NCBI GenBank assembly: GCA_002877855.1
Contig: PNIA01000010.1
Coordinates: 1-33,902 of the forward strand
Reading direction: 5' to 3'
From: Caldisphaera sp.
Lineage (GTDB): Archaea > Thermoproteota > Thermoprotei_A > Sulfolobales > Acidilobaceae
DNA: 33,902 nt
Shown: positions 1 through 8,025 of the stretch, one piece after another
How positions within the stretch are numbered: the first letter of the stretch is position 1
Layout: the number at the start of each line of letters is the position of its first letter
The notes under the pieces: generated by a model
Told to the model about the DNA's origin: nothing
The model's input: the letters and a program-made list of their open reading frames with translations, nothing else
Databases searched by the model: none
Position numbers and translations under genes: made by a program

Positions 1-19
1 ATTCCCGGCGGGCCCGCCA
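1..19 (+). tRNA. tRNA, 3' end only (isotype uncertain)
   Basis: The window opens inside a tRNA. Positions 1-3 fit the end of a T-loop, 4-8 (CCCGG) the 3' side of the T-stem, 9-15 (CGGGCCC) the 3' acceptor strand, 16 (G) the discriminator, and 17-19 (CCA) a possibly encoded CCA end. The missing 5' acceptor strand would read GGGCCCG, which together with a G discriminator suits a crenarchaeal tRNA-Lys; tRNA-Pro is also possible. The anticodon lies outside the window, so the isotype cannot be fixed. Confidence 0.6.
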
Positions 20-390
20 CATAAAAAATAGGGCTCCAAATGTTTCAAGCAACTATTTAATTCATTTTTTAATTTTTACACTTTGCCTTCTTTCTCTTAT
101 AAACAATCCTTCATGCTCTGATGCCAAGAGCTGTGGGCTTGATACAAAACTATATCAAGCCCAATGAAGCTCGAACCCAATTCCTTATGCAAAGCTTATC
201 ATTATTTTGCCAGCAAAACGCGTTAGCTGTAAAAAAAGAATAAAATTATATTTCCCACTAATTTTAAAGATTTACTTTAATAGTACTTTTAAAGGTACTT
301 AATTATAACCCATAAAAAATTTTTATCTTCGTCAATAATGTTTAATAACTTAGACTAATAACTTTATACTTAGAAATAAGGGTGGTATGA
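20..390. other. Gene-free stretch with a hairpin and a GC-shifted core
   Basis: I see no convincing coding frame in these 370 bases. The segment from about 112 to 235 is clearly richer in G and C than its surroundings. It contains an 11-bp perfect inverted repeat (134-144 with 153-163, 8-nt loop) flanked by a further 5-bp pair (128-132 with 168-172). A near-palindrome lies at 282-299 upstream of cren7. The core could be a small structured RNA, a terminator region of the tRNA transcript, or the remains of a mobile element. The rest is AT-rich leader of cren7. Confidence 0.4.
134..163. repeat. Inverted repeat / hairpin, 11-bp perfect stem
   Basis: TGGGCTTGATA at 134-144 is exactly complementary to TATCAAGCCCA at 153-163, with loop CAAAACTA. 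An outer pair GAGCT (128-132) / AGCTC (168-172) extends the fold across an internal loop. A stem this long and relatively GC-rich is conspicuous in this AT-rich background. Its role is unknown. Confidence 0.7.
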
Positions 391-573
391 ATGCCTGAAA
401 AGTTTCCGCCTGTAAAGGTAAAGGACCCATCTTCGGGTAAAGAAGTAGAACTATCGCCTATAAAGGTTTGGGCTCTAGCCCCGAAAAGCAGAAAGGGTGT
501 TAAGATAGGTCTATTTAAGAGCCCAGAGACCGGCAAGTTCTTCAGAGCCAAAGTGCCTGATAACTATCCGTAA
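391..573 (+). CDS. creN7: Chromatin protein Cren7
   Basis: This is a 60-residue basic protein matching the crenarchaeal chromatin protein Cren7 over its whole length. The family is a monomeric SH3-like beta-barrel that binds the minor groove of double-stranded DNA without strong sequence preference and bends and compacts the chromosome. Recognisable segments are the N-terminal KVKDP, the central [18 protein letters not shown] and the C-terminal [16 protein letters not shown], at the usual length for the family. The ATG is preceded by a GGTGG Shine-Dalgarno at 381-385. The gene stands alone between a gene-free stretch and a convergent orphan. Lysine methylation of Cren7 is known in Sulfolobus but cannot be judged here. 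Confidence 0.95.
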   Translation: MPEKFPPVKVKDPSSGKEVELSPIKVWALAPKSRKGVKIGLFKSPETGKFFRAKVPDNYP

Positions 574-677
574 TCTCTAAGCCTTGGATTTCATCCAAAA
601 ACTTTTTTATTTTTTAAAAATTTTTAACTAGTATATAGGGTTATAGGAAAATAAACAATTATTGCATTTATAAACAA

Positions 678-954
678 TTATTTATTTTCTTGTGCATTAC
701 TAGGAGTCAATTGGGTATTTATTACATTTGTTATTACTTGGGCTAAATGCTGAGGCTTCGTATAATATTTATCATATTGGTATCTTTGGCCTTTAAACGA
801 AATCTCAATTTGCTCATCAGAATCTCTTACAATCATAAAATCAGTCCCTTGTTTTGTTAGCACAAACGAATTTTTCCCTCTTGGCTCTATCTTTAAACCA
901 CTTTTGCTTATATCGCCTCTTATTAAATCCTTTACCTGATCTAAATAGTCGCTC
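678..954 (-). CDS. Conserved-looking small protein of unknown function
   Basis: I do not recognise this protein of about 92 residues. It is soluble and charged, with no Cys, no signal peptide and no membrane segment. Its N-terminal part is probably helical (SDYLDQVKDLIRGDI), followed by a beta-rich middle (residues 24-60) and a polar tail rich in Gln and Asn. A GTG at 965 would add three residues, but the GGTGA around it is better read as the Shine-Dalgarno for the ATG at 954, the same arrangement as for the orphan at 9761. It is convergent with cren7 and about 190 nt from the divergent dehydrogenase/hydratase gene. Codon use looks like that of its neighbours. Confidence 0.75.
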
Positions 955-1140
955 ATTTCTTTCACCTGCCTCTAGATTTGTAAAACAGAAAACTTTTAAA
1001 TAATTTACTTTTTTCTTTTCTTATTTTTATTTGAAAATATAAGAGCAAAATTTATATTCTCAACATGAAATTATTAATAGTTTAACATTATGAAATGTTT
1101 ATTTCCACGTTAAAAACTAAATTTATAGGGTGAGCGGTGT

Positions 1141-3162
1141 TTGTTATCAGAAGATAAAGTAAACACTATATTAGTTATTGGAGTAGGAACTATGGGACAT
1201 GGTATAGCAGAAGTTGCTGCTATAGCTGGATATAAAGTTTACATTGCAGATATAAATAATGAAATACTTAACAGCGCATTAGAAAAAATGAAATGGAGCT
1301 TATCTAAAATGTATGAAAAAGGAGGGTTAAAAGAAAGTGTAGATACTATAATGTCGAGAGTAAAACCAATAGTTGATTCTGATAGCCAAGGTAACTTTAC
1401 TAAAGAATTTGAAAATGTTATAAAGGAAGCTGATTTGTTTATAGAAGCAATTCCAGAAAAATTGGAAATGAAGCAACAATTATTTAAGTTCATTGATAAA
1501 AATAGGAAAAAAGAATCAATAATGGCAACAAATACAAGCAGTTTACCTATAACTGAGATTGCTGCCGCAACTTCTTCTCCAGAACTTTTTGTAGGGATGC
1601 ACTTCTTTAATCCACCACCATTAATGCCTTTAGTTGAAATAATAAAAGGAGCAAAGACATCTGATGAAACAGTTTCAGTTACATACAAAATAGCTAAAAA
1701 ATTTGGAAAACAACCAGTTATAGTTAAAAAAGATGTTCCAGGCTTTATAGCAAATAGAGTTCTTGCAAGATTTATGAACACAGCTTGCTGGCTAGTACAT
1801 AAAGGAACAGCATCAATATTAGAGGTTGATGCTTCTGTTCGTTATAACTTAGGTTTTCCAATGGGTGCCTTCGAATTAGCTGATTATAGTGGTATAGACG
1901 TATTTTACTTTGTAAATAAAGCAATGACAGAAAGAGGATTTAAGATGATTCATTGCCCATTATTTGAACAGAAATTCAACTCAAAAGAATTGGGAATGAA
2001 AACCGGTAAAGGATTTTATGAATATCCAAAACCAGGAGCTTATGTTAGACCTCAAATACCTAAAGATTTAGCCAATAAAGTGGATCCAATTTTACTTATG
2101 GCACCCGCTGTAAATGAAGGTGCTTGGCTATTAGAGAATGATGTAGCAACTAAAGAAGATATTGATAAGGCAGTTGTTTTAGGCCTAGGATGGCCTAAAG
2201 GACTCTTTGAATTTGCAGATGATTTTGGAATTGATAATATCAATAAAGCGTTGAAACAGCTTAAACAGTTAATAGGAAATGATGAATACGAACCCACAAA
2301 CCTGCTCGTTAATATGGAATCACAAGGACTTTTAGGAAGGAAGTCCGGTAAAGGATTTTATGAATATAAAAAAGTTGAAGAAAAGGCAAAGAAAACATTA
2401 TTGGTTAGATATGAAAAACCGATAGCATGGATTATACTTAATAGACCTAACAAATTAAATGCAATATCGCCAGACATGATAAAGGAATTATATGAAACCT
2501 TAGACGAACTAGAATTAAATGATGATATAAGAGTTGTGGTTCTAACTGGTTCAGGCAGAGCCTTTAGTGCAGGTGCTGATATAACAGGATTTGCAGGTTT
2601 AACACCCGTACAAGCTGCCATATTTTCTAAGAAATTCCAAGAATTAACACTTAAAATGCAATTCTTTGCTAAACCAATAATAGTATCTATAAATGGATAC
2701 GCTCTAGGAGGCGGTTTAGAGCTGTCCATGAGTGGTGATATAAGAATAGCCTCAGAAACTGCAGCATTTGGACAACCCGAAATTAATTTAGGATTCATAC
2801 CTGGAGCAGGAGGAACACAAAGATTACCTAGATTAGTTGGAAGAGGGCAGTCCAAGCTTATAATCTTCACTGGTGATAGCATAACTGCAAAAGATGCACT
2901 GTCTATTAAATTAGTAGATAAGGTTGTACCTCCAGAAAGATTGGAGCAAGAAACTAGAGATTTAGCCTTAAAAATAGCCGAAAGACCACCTTTAGCATTA
3001 ATGGCAGCTAAACTTTCTATTGAACAAGGATTAGAAAGCAATATTTGGGCTGGATTAAATCTAGAAGCAAACCTGTTTGGATTACTTTTTAGCACAGAAG
3101 ATGTAGCAGAAGGAGTATCAGCATTTTTAGAGAAAAGAAAAGCTTCCTTTAAAGGCAAATAA
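1141..3162 (+). CDS. 3-hydroxyacyl-CoA dehydrogenase / enoyl-CoA hydratase fusion
   Basis: This is a 673-residue bifunctional enzyme. Residues 8-190 form the NAD-binding domain with GVGTMG at 14-19 and catalytic pair His154 (GMHFFNP) and Glu166. Residues 195-410 hold two copies of the C-terminal 3HCDH helical domain, each ending in the same GKGFYEY motif (about 290 and 404). Residues 415-673 are a crotonase domain with oxyanion-hole segments FSAGAD (475-480) and GGG (523-525) and catalytic Glu527 and Glu547. All key residues are present. The order, dehydrogenase first, is that of the Metallosphaera crotonyl-CoA hydratase/(S)-3-hydroxybutyryl-CoA dehydrogenase. The enzyme could serve beta-oxidation of acyl-CoAs or a hydroxybutyrate route. 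Start is TTG with a GGGTGAG Shine-Dalgarno 6 nt upstream. Confidence 0.95.
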   Translation: MLSEDKVNTILVIGVGTMGHGIAEVAAIAGYKVYIADINNEILNSALEKMKWSLSKMYEKGGLKESVDTIMSRVKPIVDSDSQGNFTKEFENVIKEADLFIEAIPEKLEMKQQLFKFIDKNRKKESIMATNTSSLPITEIAAATSSPELFVGMHFFNPPPLMPLVEIIKGAKTSDETVSVTYKIAKKFGKQPVIVKKDVPGFIANRVLARFMNTACWLVHKGTASILEVDASVRYNLGFPMGAFELADYSGIDVFYFVNKAMTERGFKMIHCPLFEQKFNSKELGMKTGKGFYEYPKPGAYVRPQIPKDLANKVDPILLMAPAVNEGAWLLENDVATKEDIDKAVVLGLGWPKGLFEFADDFGIDNINKALKQLKQLIGNDEYEPTNLLVNMESQGLLGRKSGKGFYEYKKVEEKAKKTLLVRYEKPIAWIILNRPNKLNAISPDMIKELYETLDELELNDDIRVVVLTGSGRAFSAGADITGFAGLTPVQAAIFSKKFQELTLKMQFFAKPIIVSINGYALGGGLELSMSGDIRIASETAAFGQPEINLGFIPGAGGTQRLPRLVGRGQSKLIIFTGDSITAKDALSIKLVDKVVPPERLEQETRDLALKIAERPPLALMAAKLSIEQGLESNIWAGLNLEANLFGLLFSTEDVAEGVSAFLEKRKASFKGK

Positions 3163-3198
3163 AATTTTTTAATCTCTCTTATCTTTTTATTTTAAATT

Positions 3199-3287
3199 AG
3201 CCGGGTCGTCTAGCGGCCAAGGATGCGGGGCCTTGGATGAATTTCAGAGGAACCCCCGTGACCGGGGTTCGAATCCCCGCCCGGCTA
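3199..3287 (+). tRNA. tRNA-Gln (UUG anticodon) with a 16-nt intron
   Basis: A full cloverleaf can be drawn: acceptor AGCCGGG (3199-3205) with CCCGGCT (3280-3286), discriminator A3287, T-stem CGGGG/CCCCG around TTCGAAT, and anticodon stem CGGGG (3226-3230) with CCCCG (3254-3258). The spliced loop reads CCTTGGC, giving anticodon TTG at 3233-3235. An A1-U72 pair and a GTC TAGCGGCCAAG GAT D-arm fit archaeal tRNA-Gln. The intron occupies 3237-3252 at the canonical 37/38 position and is excised through a bulge-helix-bulge (separate entry). Position 33 is C rather than the usual U. No CCA is encoded. The gene lies 36 nt downstream of the dehydrogenase/hydratase gene. Confidence 0.93.
3237..3252 (+). 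other. tRNA-Gln intron with bulge-helix-bulge motif
   Basis: The 16-nt intron ATGAATTTCAGAGGAA sits after G37. The central 4-bp helix is CCTT (3231-3234) with GAGG (3247-3250, one wobble pair). The two 3-nt bulges are GGA (3235-3237) and AAC (3251-3253). The outer helix is the anticodon stem and the inner helix is TGA/TCA. Cutting after the second base of each bulge, as archaeal splicing endonuclease EndA does, removes exactly this segment. Confidence 0.88.
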
Positions 3288-3370
3288 TTTTCTTTAACTA
3301 ACTTCTTCTCTTATTAAAGGACTAGATTTGGCTTTACTTTATCAAGCAATTTATAACAAATAAACCTATA

Positions 3371-4204
3371 TTATACATACATTATTTCTAATCCAAAATT
3401 GTTTAATATTTTTTCTATTTCTTTTCTTTTTTCTGATCTTATTCCTTTCTTTTCTATAAATGCTACTTTGGGATTTGGAATGCTCTTTTCTATCATCTGT
3501 TTAATTATATTATAATCTATGAAGTCTACATAATATTTGGAAATTATATGACCAAAACAGTAATTTTCATTTAACTCTATTTGACTAAATTTTTTGGGGT
3601 AATGATTAGATCCAATACCTATTGCGGGATCACAATCAATTATTTCCTTTAAATTTAAAAAATTCTCAATGGTTTTTGTAAGAGCACTTACTGCGTTAGT
3701 ATCATTCCATTCGCTCTCCGTACTACCAATCTCAATAAAAGTTAAAGGTTTTTTAACAGATGTCGGCCCGTGATGAGTTGCTTCTAGAGTAAATTCATAA
3801 TCGGATAAATCTTTAGCATTTTCTTTATATAGTTTAAATAAAGTTTTGGTAAGAAGTGGCATTACGAAAGAAAGCTCTTTTTGGTTACCTCCATAAGGAT
3901 TTTCATTTGAAGGATTTCCAGTATGATGTAATGTTAAAGCTTTTACATTGCTGGTAGATTGGTGTTTTGATATGACTATTATAGCTTCTGCTGTTTTATC
4001 CGGCGTAGAATCTAAAAAATCAAAATTTATTGTTTCTTCATTAAAGCCTGCTATAAGTATATTTTTTATTTTATAACAATTAATTGCTTTTTCACAAAAA
4101 GAAAAACTTAAATCATTTAAATTATCCTTAATCAGCAAATTTACAACATTACTACCTACTTTATCGTCAACAGAAAATACTATAGATATTTTGGGCGCTA
4201 TCAC
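3371..4204 (-). CDS. dtdA: D-aminoacyl-tRNA deacylase, archaeal type
   Basis: DtdA (the archaeal/plant DTD2 family, formerly DUF516) hydrolyses D-amino acids from mischarged tRNAs and also removes aldehyde-modified amino acids. The 277-residue protein shows the family's conserved blocks in order: HHTGN (93-97), ATHHGPT (142-148) and FIEIGSTESEW (156-166), with the His-rich segments expected to bind the metal. Length is typical. Start is GTG with GAGG 7 nt upstream (5'-GAGGCGAAAAAG). The gene is on the opposite strand to the tRNA-Gln gene and divergent from the small orphan at 4318. It stands alone as a transcription unit. Confidence 0.93.
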   Translation of the reverse strand: MIAPKISIVFSVDDKVGSNVVNLLIKDNLNDLSFSFCEKAINCYKIKNILIAGFNEETINFDFLDSTPDKTAEAIIVISKHQSTSNVKALTLHHTGNPSNENPYGGNQKELSFVMPLLTKTLFKLYKENAKDLSDYEFTLEATHHGPTSVKKPLTFIEIGSTESEWNDTNAVSALTKTIENFLNLKEIIDCDPAIGIGSNHYPKKFSQIELNENYCFGHIISKYYVDFIDYNIIKQMIEKSIPNPKVAFIEKKGIRSEKRKEIEKILNNFGLEIMYV

Positions 4205-4317
4205 CTTTTTCGCCTCTAATATAGCTCTTCACTAAACAAAATATTTTCAGATCATTTTAGATTACAATAACAAAGTATTTAAATTTATTCCAGAATAAGA
4301 TTAAAAATGTGATAAAA

Positions 4318-4632
4318 ATGAATTCCTATGCTGAGCTTGAAGTTATATTTGAAGACCCTGCATTATTAATAAGCGGCTTTAATTCGATTAAGAAATTTAT
4401 AGATAACCTTGAATGTGTTTCTACAAACGCCCCGTCATGGATAATTGCATCATGCAAAGATATTTTTATTAAATCTATGATAATATTCGAAGAAAACATA
4501 ACTATACAATCTACATCTAAGGCAAATATAAATATAAGACTTGAAGGTGATACAGAAAAAATATCAAAGATAACCTCTGAATTGATAAAAATTGTAAAGG
4601 ATTCTGGTGGTGGTTTATTACTAAAGGCTTAA
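4318..4632 (+). CDS. Small protein of unknown function
   Basis: I do not recognise this protein of about 104 residues. The pattern suggests an alpha/beta fold: strand-like YAELEVIFEDP at the start, a helix (SGFNSIKKFIDNL), two Cys, repeated beta-like segments in the middle, and a C-terminal helix followed by a GGGLLLKA end. An upstream GTG at 4309 is in frame, but TGTGAT before the ATG at 4318 looks like its ribosome binding site. A TTTAAA element at 4278-4283 could be its TATA box. It lies 90 nt upstream of the CoA-disulfide reductase gene on the same strand, so co-transcription is possible. Size recalls KEOPS Pcc1, but I see no matching motif. Confidence 0.65.
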   Translation: MNSYAELEVIFEDPALLISGFNSIKKFIDNLECVSTNAPSWIIASCKDIFIKSMIIFEENITIQSTSKANINIRLEGDTEKISKITSELIKIVKDSGGGLLLKA

Positions 4633-4721
4633 ATTTTTAACATATGGATTGTAATTATGAAACTGATTCATATTAAGGTTTTTTAATTTTTCTATGCTAA
4701 TTTTTTAAGTAGTGAGATTAA

Positions 4722-6101
4722 ATGAAAAGAGTTGTAATCATAGGGGCAGGACCTGGAGGCATGGCAGCAGCTTCAAGGGCAAAAAGATTAAATCCTTCAT
4801 TAGATGTTATCGTATTAGAAAAAAGTAATTGGGCAAGTTTCGCCTTCTGCGGAATACCATATTACGTTGGAGATGTAGTAAAAGGATTAGATGATTTACT
4901 GTTCTATCCACCGGAAGAATTTACAAAAAGGGGAGTAGATCTAAGATTCAATAAAGAAGTAACAGAAGTTGATATAAAAAATAAAGAGGTAAGATTTAAG
5001 GATTTAAAAAATGGTAAAGAAGAAAAATTAATCTGGGATAAATTGATTTTAGCAACTGGTGCTAAATCTATAGCAAGCAAAATATGGCCAGAAGTATTAG
5101 GTGCTAAAAATATTTTTTACATAACTCACCTTGATTCGGGTGATAAGATAAAGAAATATGCATTTTCTCTCGATAAAGGTAAAAAAGTTATATTGATTGG
5201 AGCAGGCTATGTTAACCTAGAAATGGCTGAAAACCTAGTTAATTTAGGCTTAAAAGTAACAATAATAACACACTCAAATCAAATATTACGAAAAATGTTA
5301 GATCCTGATCTTGCTGATTTAATAGAAAAAGAATTGAGCTTAAAAGGAGTAGAAGTAGTTAAAAATGCACCTATAGAATCTTTTGATATTAAAGATAACA
5401 CAGTACTACAAGTAAGAACTCAAAAAGGACAATTTGATGGTGATATGTTTATAATAGGTATTGGCATAGAGCCTAACAATGAATTAGCAAAAATGGCAAA
5501 ACTAAATTTAGGTTCTAACGGAGGTGTTATAGTTGATGAAAAAGTTACAAGTAGCAACCCAGATATATACGCTGTAGGAGATGTAGCTGAGCATTTAGAT
5601 TTAGTAACTGGTAAATATGTGTGGAGACCTTTTGCTCAAATTGCAAACAAAATGGGTCATGTAGCAGGAAGCAATTTGGGTGGAGTAGAATCAATATTTG
5701 AAGGAAGCGTTGGATCCTCAGCACTTAAAGTTTTTGACTTAGTTGCTGCAAAAACAGGATTAAGTAAATCAGAAGCAGAAAAAAATGGATTCAAGGCAAT
5801 TGAAACATCTCTTAATGCTGGAATCAAGGCTCATTACATACCAGGGGGAGAAAATAAAATTTATTTAAAGGTGATAGCCGATGAGAAGACAGGTAGATTG
5901 TTGGGAGCTCAAGCTGTTGGTCCAGGAGAATCGATTTTTTGGCGTATTAACGTAGTTGCTTCATTGTTGACTAAAAAAGCAACTGTATGGGATTTATTTA
6001 ACGATGATATAGCATATCAGCCTACCTTAAGCCCTACATGGGATCCATTAATAATAGCCTCAAGACTTTTAATGAGAAACCTAGGAGAAAAACCAATCTA
6101 A
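4722..6101 (+). CDS. CoA-disulfide reductase / NAD(P)H oxidase family flavoprotein
   Basis: This is a 459-residue FAD- and NAD(P)H-dependent oxidoreductase. FAD binding is shown by GAGPGG (8-13) and by the later AVGDVAE segment. A second Rossmann motif, LIGAGYVNLEMAE at about 150-165, binds NAD(P)H. The single redox Cys43 in AFCGIPYYVG is the hallmark of CoA-disulfide reductases and related NADH oxidases, which cycle through a mixed disulfide or sulfenic acid. A C-terminal dimerisation domain follows (about 330-459). The enzyme likely reduces CoA disulfide, or sulfur or polysulfide, in the cytoplasm. Start is ATG with GTGAG upstream. Which of the related activities applies cannot be settled from sequence. 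Confidence 0.92.
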   Translation: MKRVVIIGAGPGGMAAASRAKRLNPSLDVIVLEKSNWASFAFCGIPYYVGDVVKGLDDLLFYPPEEFTKRGVDLRFNKEVTEVDIKNKEVRFKDLKNGKEEKLIWDKLILATGAKSIASKIWPEVLGAKNIFYITHLDSGDKIKKYAFSLDKGKKVILIGAGYVNLEMAENLVNLGLKVTIITHSNQILRKMLDPDLADLIEKELSLKGVEVVKNAPIESFDIKDNTVLQVRTQKGQFDGDMFIIGIGIEPNNELAKMAKLNLGSNGGVIVDEKVTSSNPDIYAVGDVAEHLDLVTGKYVWRPFAQIANKMGHVAGSNLGGVESIFEGSVGSSALKVFDLVAAKTGLSKSEAEKNGFKAIETSLNAGIKAHYIPGGENKIYLKVIADEKTGRLLGAQAVGPGESIFWRINVVASLLTKKATVWDLFNDDIAYQPTLSPTWDPLIIASRLLMRNLGEKPI

Positions 6102-6197
6102 TTTTTTACATTCCAAAACAAAAATATTATTATAAAAGAAAAATATATTTACCTCGATTTTTACTTAATATTACAAATAATAAGGAGTGAATTGATA

Positions 6198-8024
6198 TTG
6201 ACGTTAACATTATTAAAAGAATTATTAAATGCATCGCAAGGTAAAATAAAGGCAGAGACTATCATTAACAATGCCAATATGGTCAGCGTTACTACTGGAG
6301 AAATATTAGAAAACAAATCTATAATGATTTATAAGGGATATATAGTAAGAATTACAGAAAGTAGGGATGAATTGATATCCTTGTATAAAGGTAATGAAAC
6401 AAACATTATCAATGCAAAAAATAGCTATGTTATGCCAGGATTTATTGAAAATCATATCCACATAGAATCAAGCCTTTTAAGTGTGAAAGAATTTGGCAAG
6501 CTTGAAATAATTCATGGTGTAACAACATTAATAGCTGATCCACATGAGATTGGAAATGTTTTAGGATTAAAAGGAGTTGAGCTGTTTATTGAAGAAAGCA
6601 AATATGCATTACCCAGAATATTTTTTGAAGCTCCTAGTTGCGTTCCTGCAGTAGAGCATAGCAAAGGGCTTGACAGCGGTGCTAAAACAATTAACAATAA
6701 CGATATCAAGAGATTATTTACTTATGACAAAGTAATTGGATTAGGAGAAGTTATGGATTTTAATAGTGTTATAGAAGGATCAAACAACACACTAGAAAAG
6801 ATAGAATTAGCACATAACTTTAATAAAATAATAGAAGGACACGCACCATTTTTAACAGAGGAAGGCCTGGATAGCTATATTTTAACAGGTATATCTAGTG
6901 ATCATGAATCAAGTATCGTGGAAGAATTGTTAGAAAAAGCAAGAAAAGGGATGTATATATTTATCCGTGAAGGAAGCGCTTGGAAAAATTTAAGAGATCT
7001 AATAAAGGCGATAACAGATTACCACATAGATTCAAGAAGATTGATTTTTGTTGCTGATGATCTTAATGTTGTTGATTTGGTAGAAAAAGGCCACATAGAT
7101 TATATAATTAATCAATCTATAGATTTAGGGGTTGATCCAATTAAGGCGATACAAATGGCTACAATAAATCCTGCAGAGCATCTAAAGATAGACGATAAAG
7201 TTGGAATAATAGCCCCTGGTAGGTATGCTGATCTAGTAATTTCAAATAGCATTGATCATATAAAAGTACTAAAAACTATGGTAAATGGTAAAATTTTATT
7301 TAATGAGGGTAAAATTTTATTTAATGAGGGTAATTTTAGCTACCCAGCATTTTCTAAATCTACTATGAATATTAAACAATTTAATGAAGAAGATATTTTG
7401 ATTAAAACAAGCATAGAGGAAGGTAATGCAGACGTATATGTTATAAAGGCTATTCCAGGTAGTTCATTAACAAAAAAAGTAATAGAAAATTTACCTATAA
7501 AAAAGGGATTTGTTAGATCTAATAGAAATGTTATGCATATAGCTGTTATTGATAGACATCATAAAACCGGAAATATTGGAAAAGGATTTGTCGAAAATTT
7601 AGAAATAAAAAGTGGAGCTATTGCGCAAACTATAGCCCATGATACGCACAATTTAATCATAGCAGGATATGATCCAAAGGATATGATAACTGCAGCTAAA
7701 TATGTGATTGATTCTAATGGAGGAATAGCTTATGTAGATAAAGGTAAGTTAATATCTATGGTTAAATTACCTATTGCGGGCCTATTTAGTGATCAAAACT
7801 ACGAATCTGTTTATAGACAAGCTAAACAGTTAGAAGAATCCCTAAGCACTGCAGGCACATCTCTAAACAGTATTTTTATGACGTTAGGATTAATATCATT
7901 ACCAGTTATACCAGAATTGAGGATAACGGATAGGGGTTTAGTAGATGTAATGGGGGGTAAGATAATAAGTCCATTATTATCCTATAAAACTACTGAAATA
8001 GAAGAAATCCCTAATCCGAAATAG
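6198..8024 (+). CDS. adeC: Adenine deaminase
   Basis: AdeC converts adenine to hypoxanthine and ammonia in purine salvage. The amidohydrolase barrel shows the metal ligands ENHIHIESS (86-94 counted from the upstream TTG at 6192), ADPHEIGN (115-122), GEVMDF and EGHAP. The C-terminal adenine-deaminase domain follows (about 400-610), ending in LRITDRGLVDV. The TTG at 6198 is preferred because GGAGTGA (6184-6190) then has a normal 7-nt spacing, whereas it almost touches the TTG at 6192. In the linker between the domains a 21-bp unit encoding GKILFNE is duplicated in tandem (7287-7328), lengthening the protein without a frameshift. The gene ends one base from the convergent guaA, so no separate terminators fit between them. 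Confidence 0.94.
   Translation: MTLTLLKELLNASQGKIKAETIINNANMVSVTTGEILENKSIMIYKGYIVRITESRDELISLYKGNETNIINAKNSYVMPGFIENHIHIESSLLSVKEFGKLEIIHGVTTLIADPHEIGNVLGLKGVELFIEESKYALPRIFFEAPSCVPAVEHSKGLDSGAKTINNNDIKRLFTYDKVIGLGEVMDFNSVIEGSNNTLEKIELAHNFNKIIEGHAPFLTEEGLDSYILTGISSDHESSIVEELLEKARKGMYIFIREGSAWKNLRDLIKAITDYHIDSRRLIFVADDLNVVDLVEKGHIDYIINQSIDLGVDPIKAIQMATINPAEHLKIDDKVGIIAPGRYADLVISNSIDHIKVLKTMVNGKILFNEGKILFNEGNFSYPAFSKSTMNIKQFNEEDILIKTSIEEGNADVYVIKAIPGSSLTKKVIENLPIKKGFVRSNRNVMHIAVIDRHHKTGNIGKGFVENLEIKSGAIAQTIAHDTHNLIIAGYDPKDMITAAKYVIDSNGGIAYVDKGKLISMVKLPIAGLFSDQNYESVYRQAKQLEESLSTAGTSLNSIFMTLGLISLPVIPELRITDRGLVDVMGGKIISPLLSYKTTEIEEIPNPK
7287..7328 (+). repeat. Two exact 21-bp tandem copies inside adeC
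   Basis: Positions 7287-7307 and 7308-7328 are identical 21-mers, each encoding GKILFNE, followed by the start of a third copy (GGTAA at 7329-7333). The reading frame is kept. The lack of any difference between the copies suggests a recent slippage duplication. Confidence 0.95.
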
Positions 8025-8025
8025 T

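Noticed and set aside
2358..3158. Long minus-strand frame opposite the crotonase domain
   Set aside because: It mirrors the codon structure of the real gene, which has complete catalytic motifs on the plus strand.
4318..4632. KEOPS subunit Pcc1
   Set aside because: Only the size fits; the conserved Pcc1 segments are not seen.
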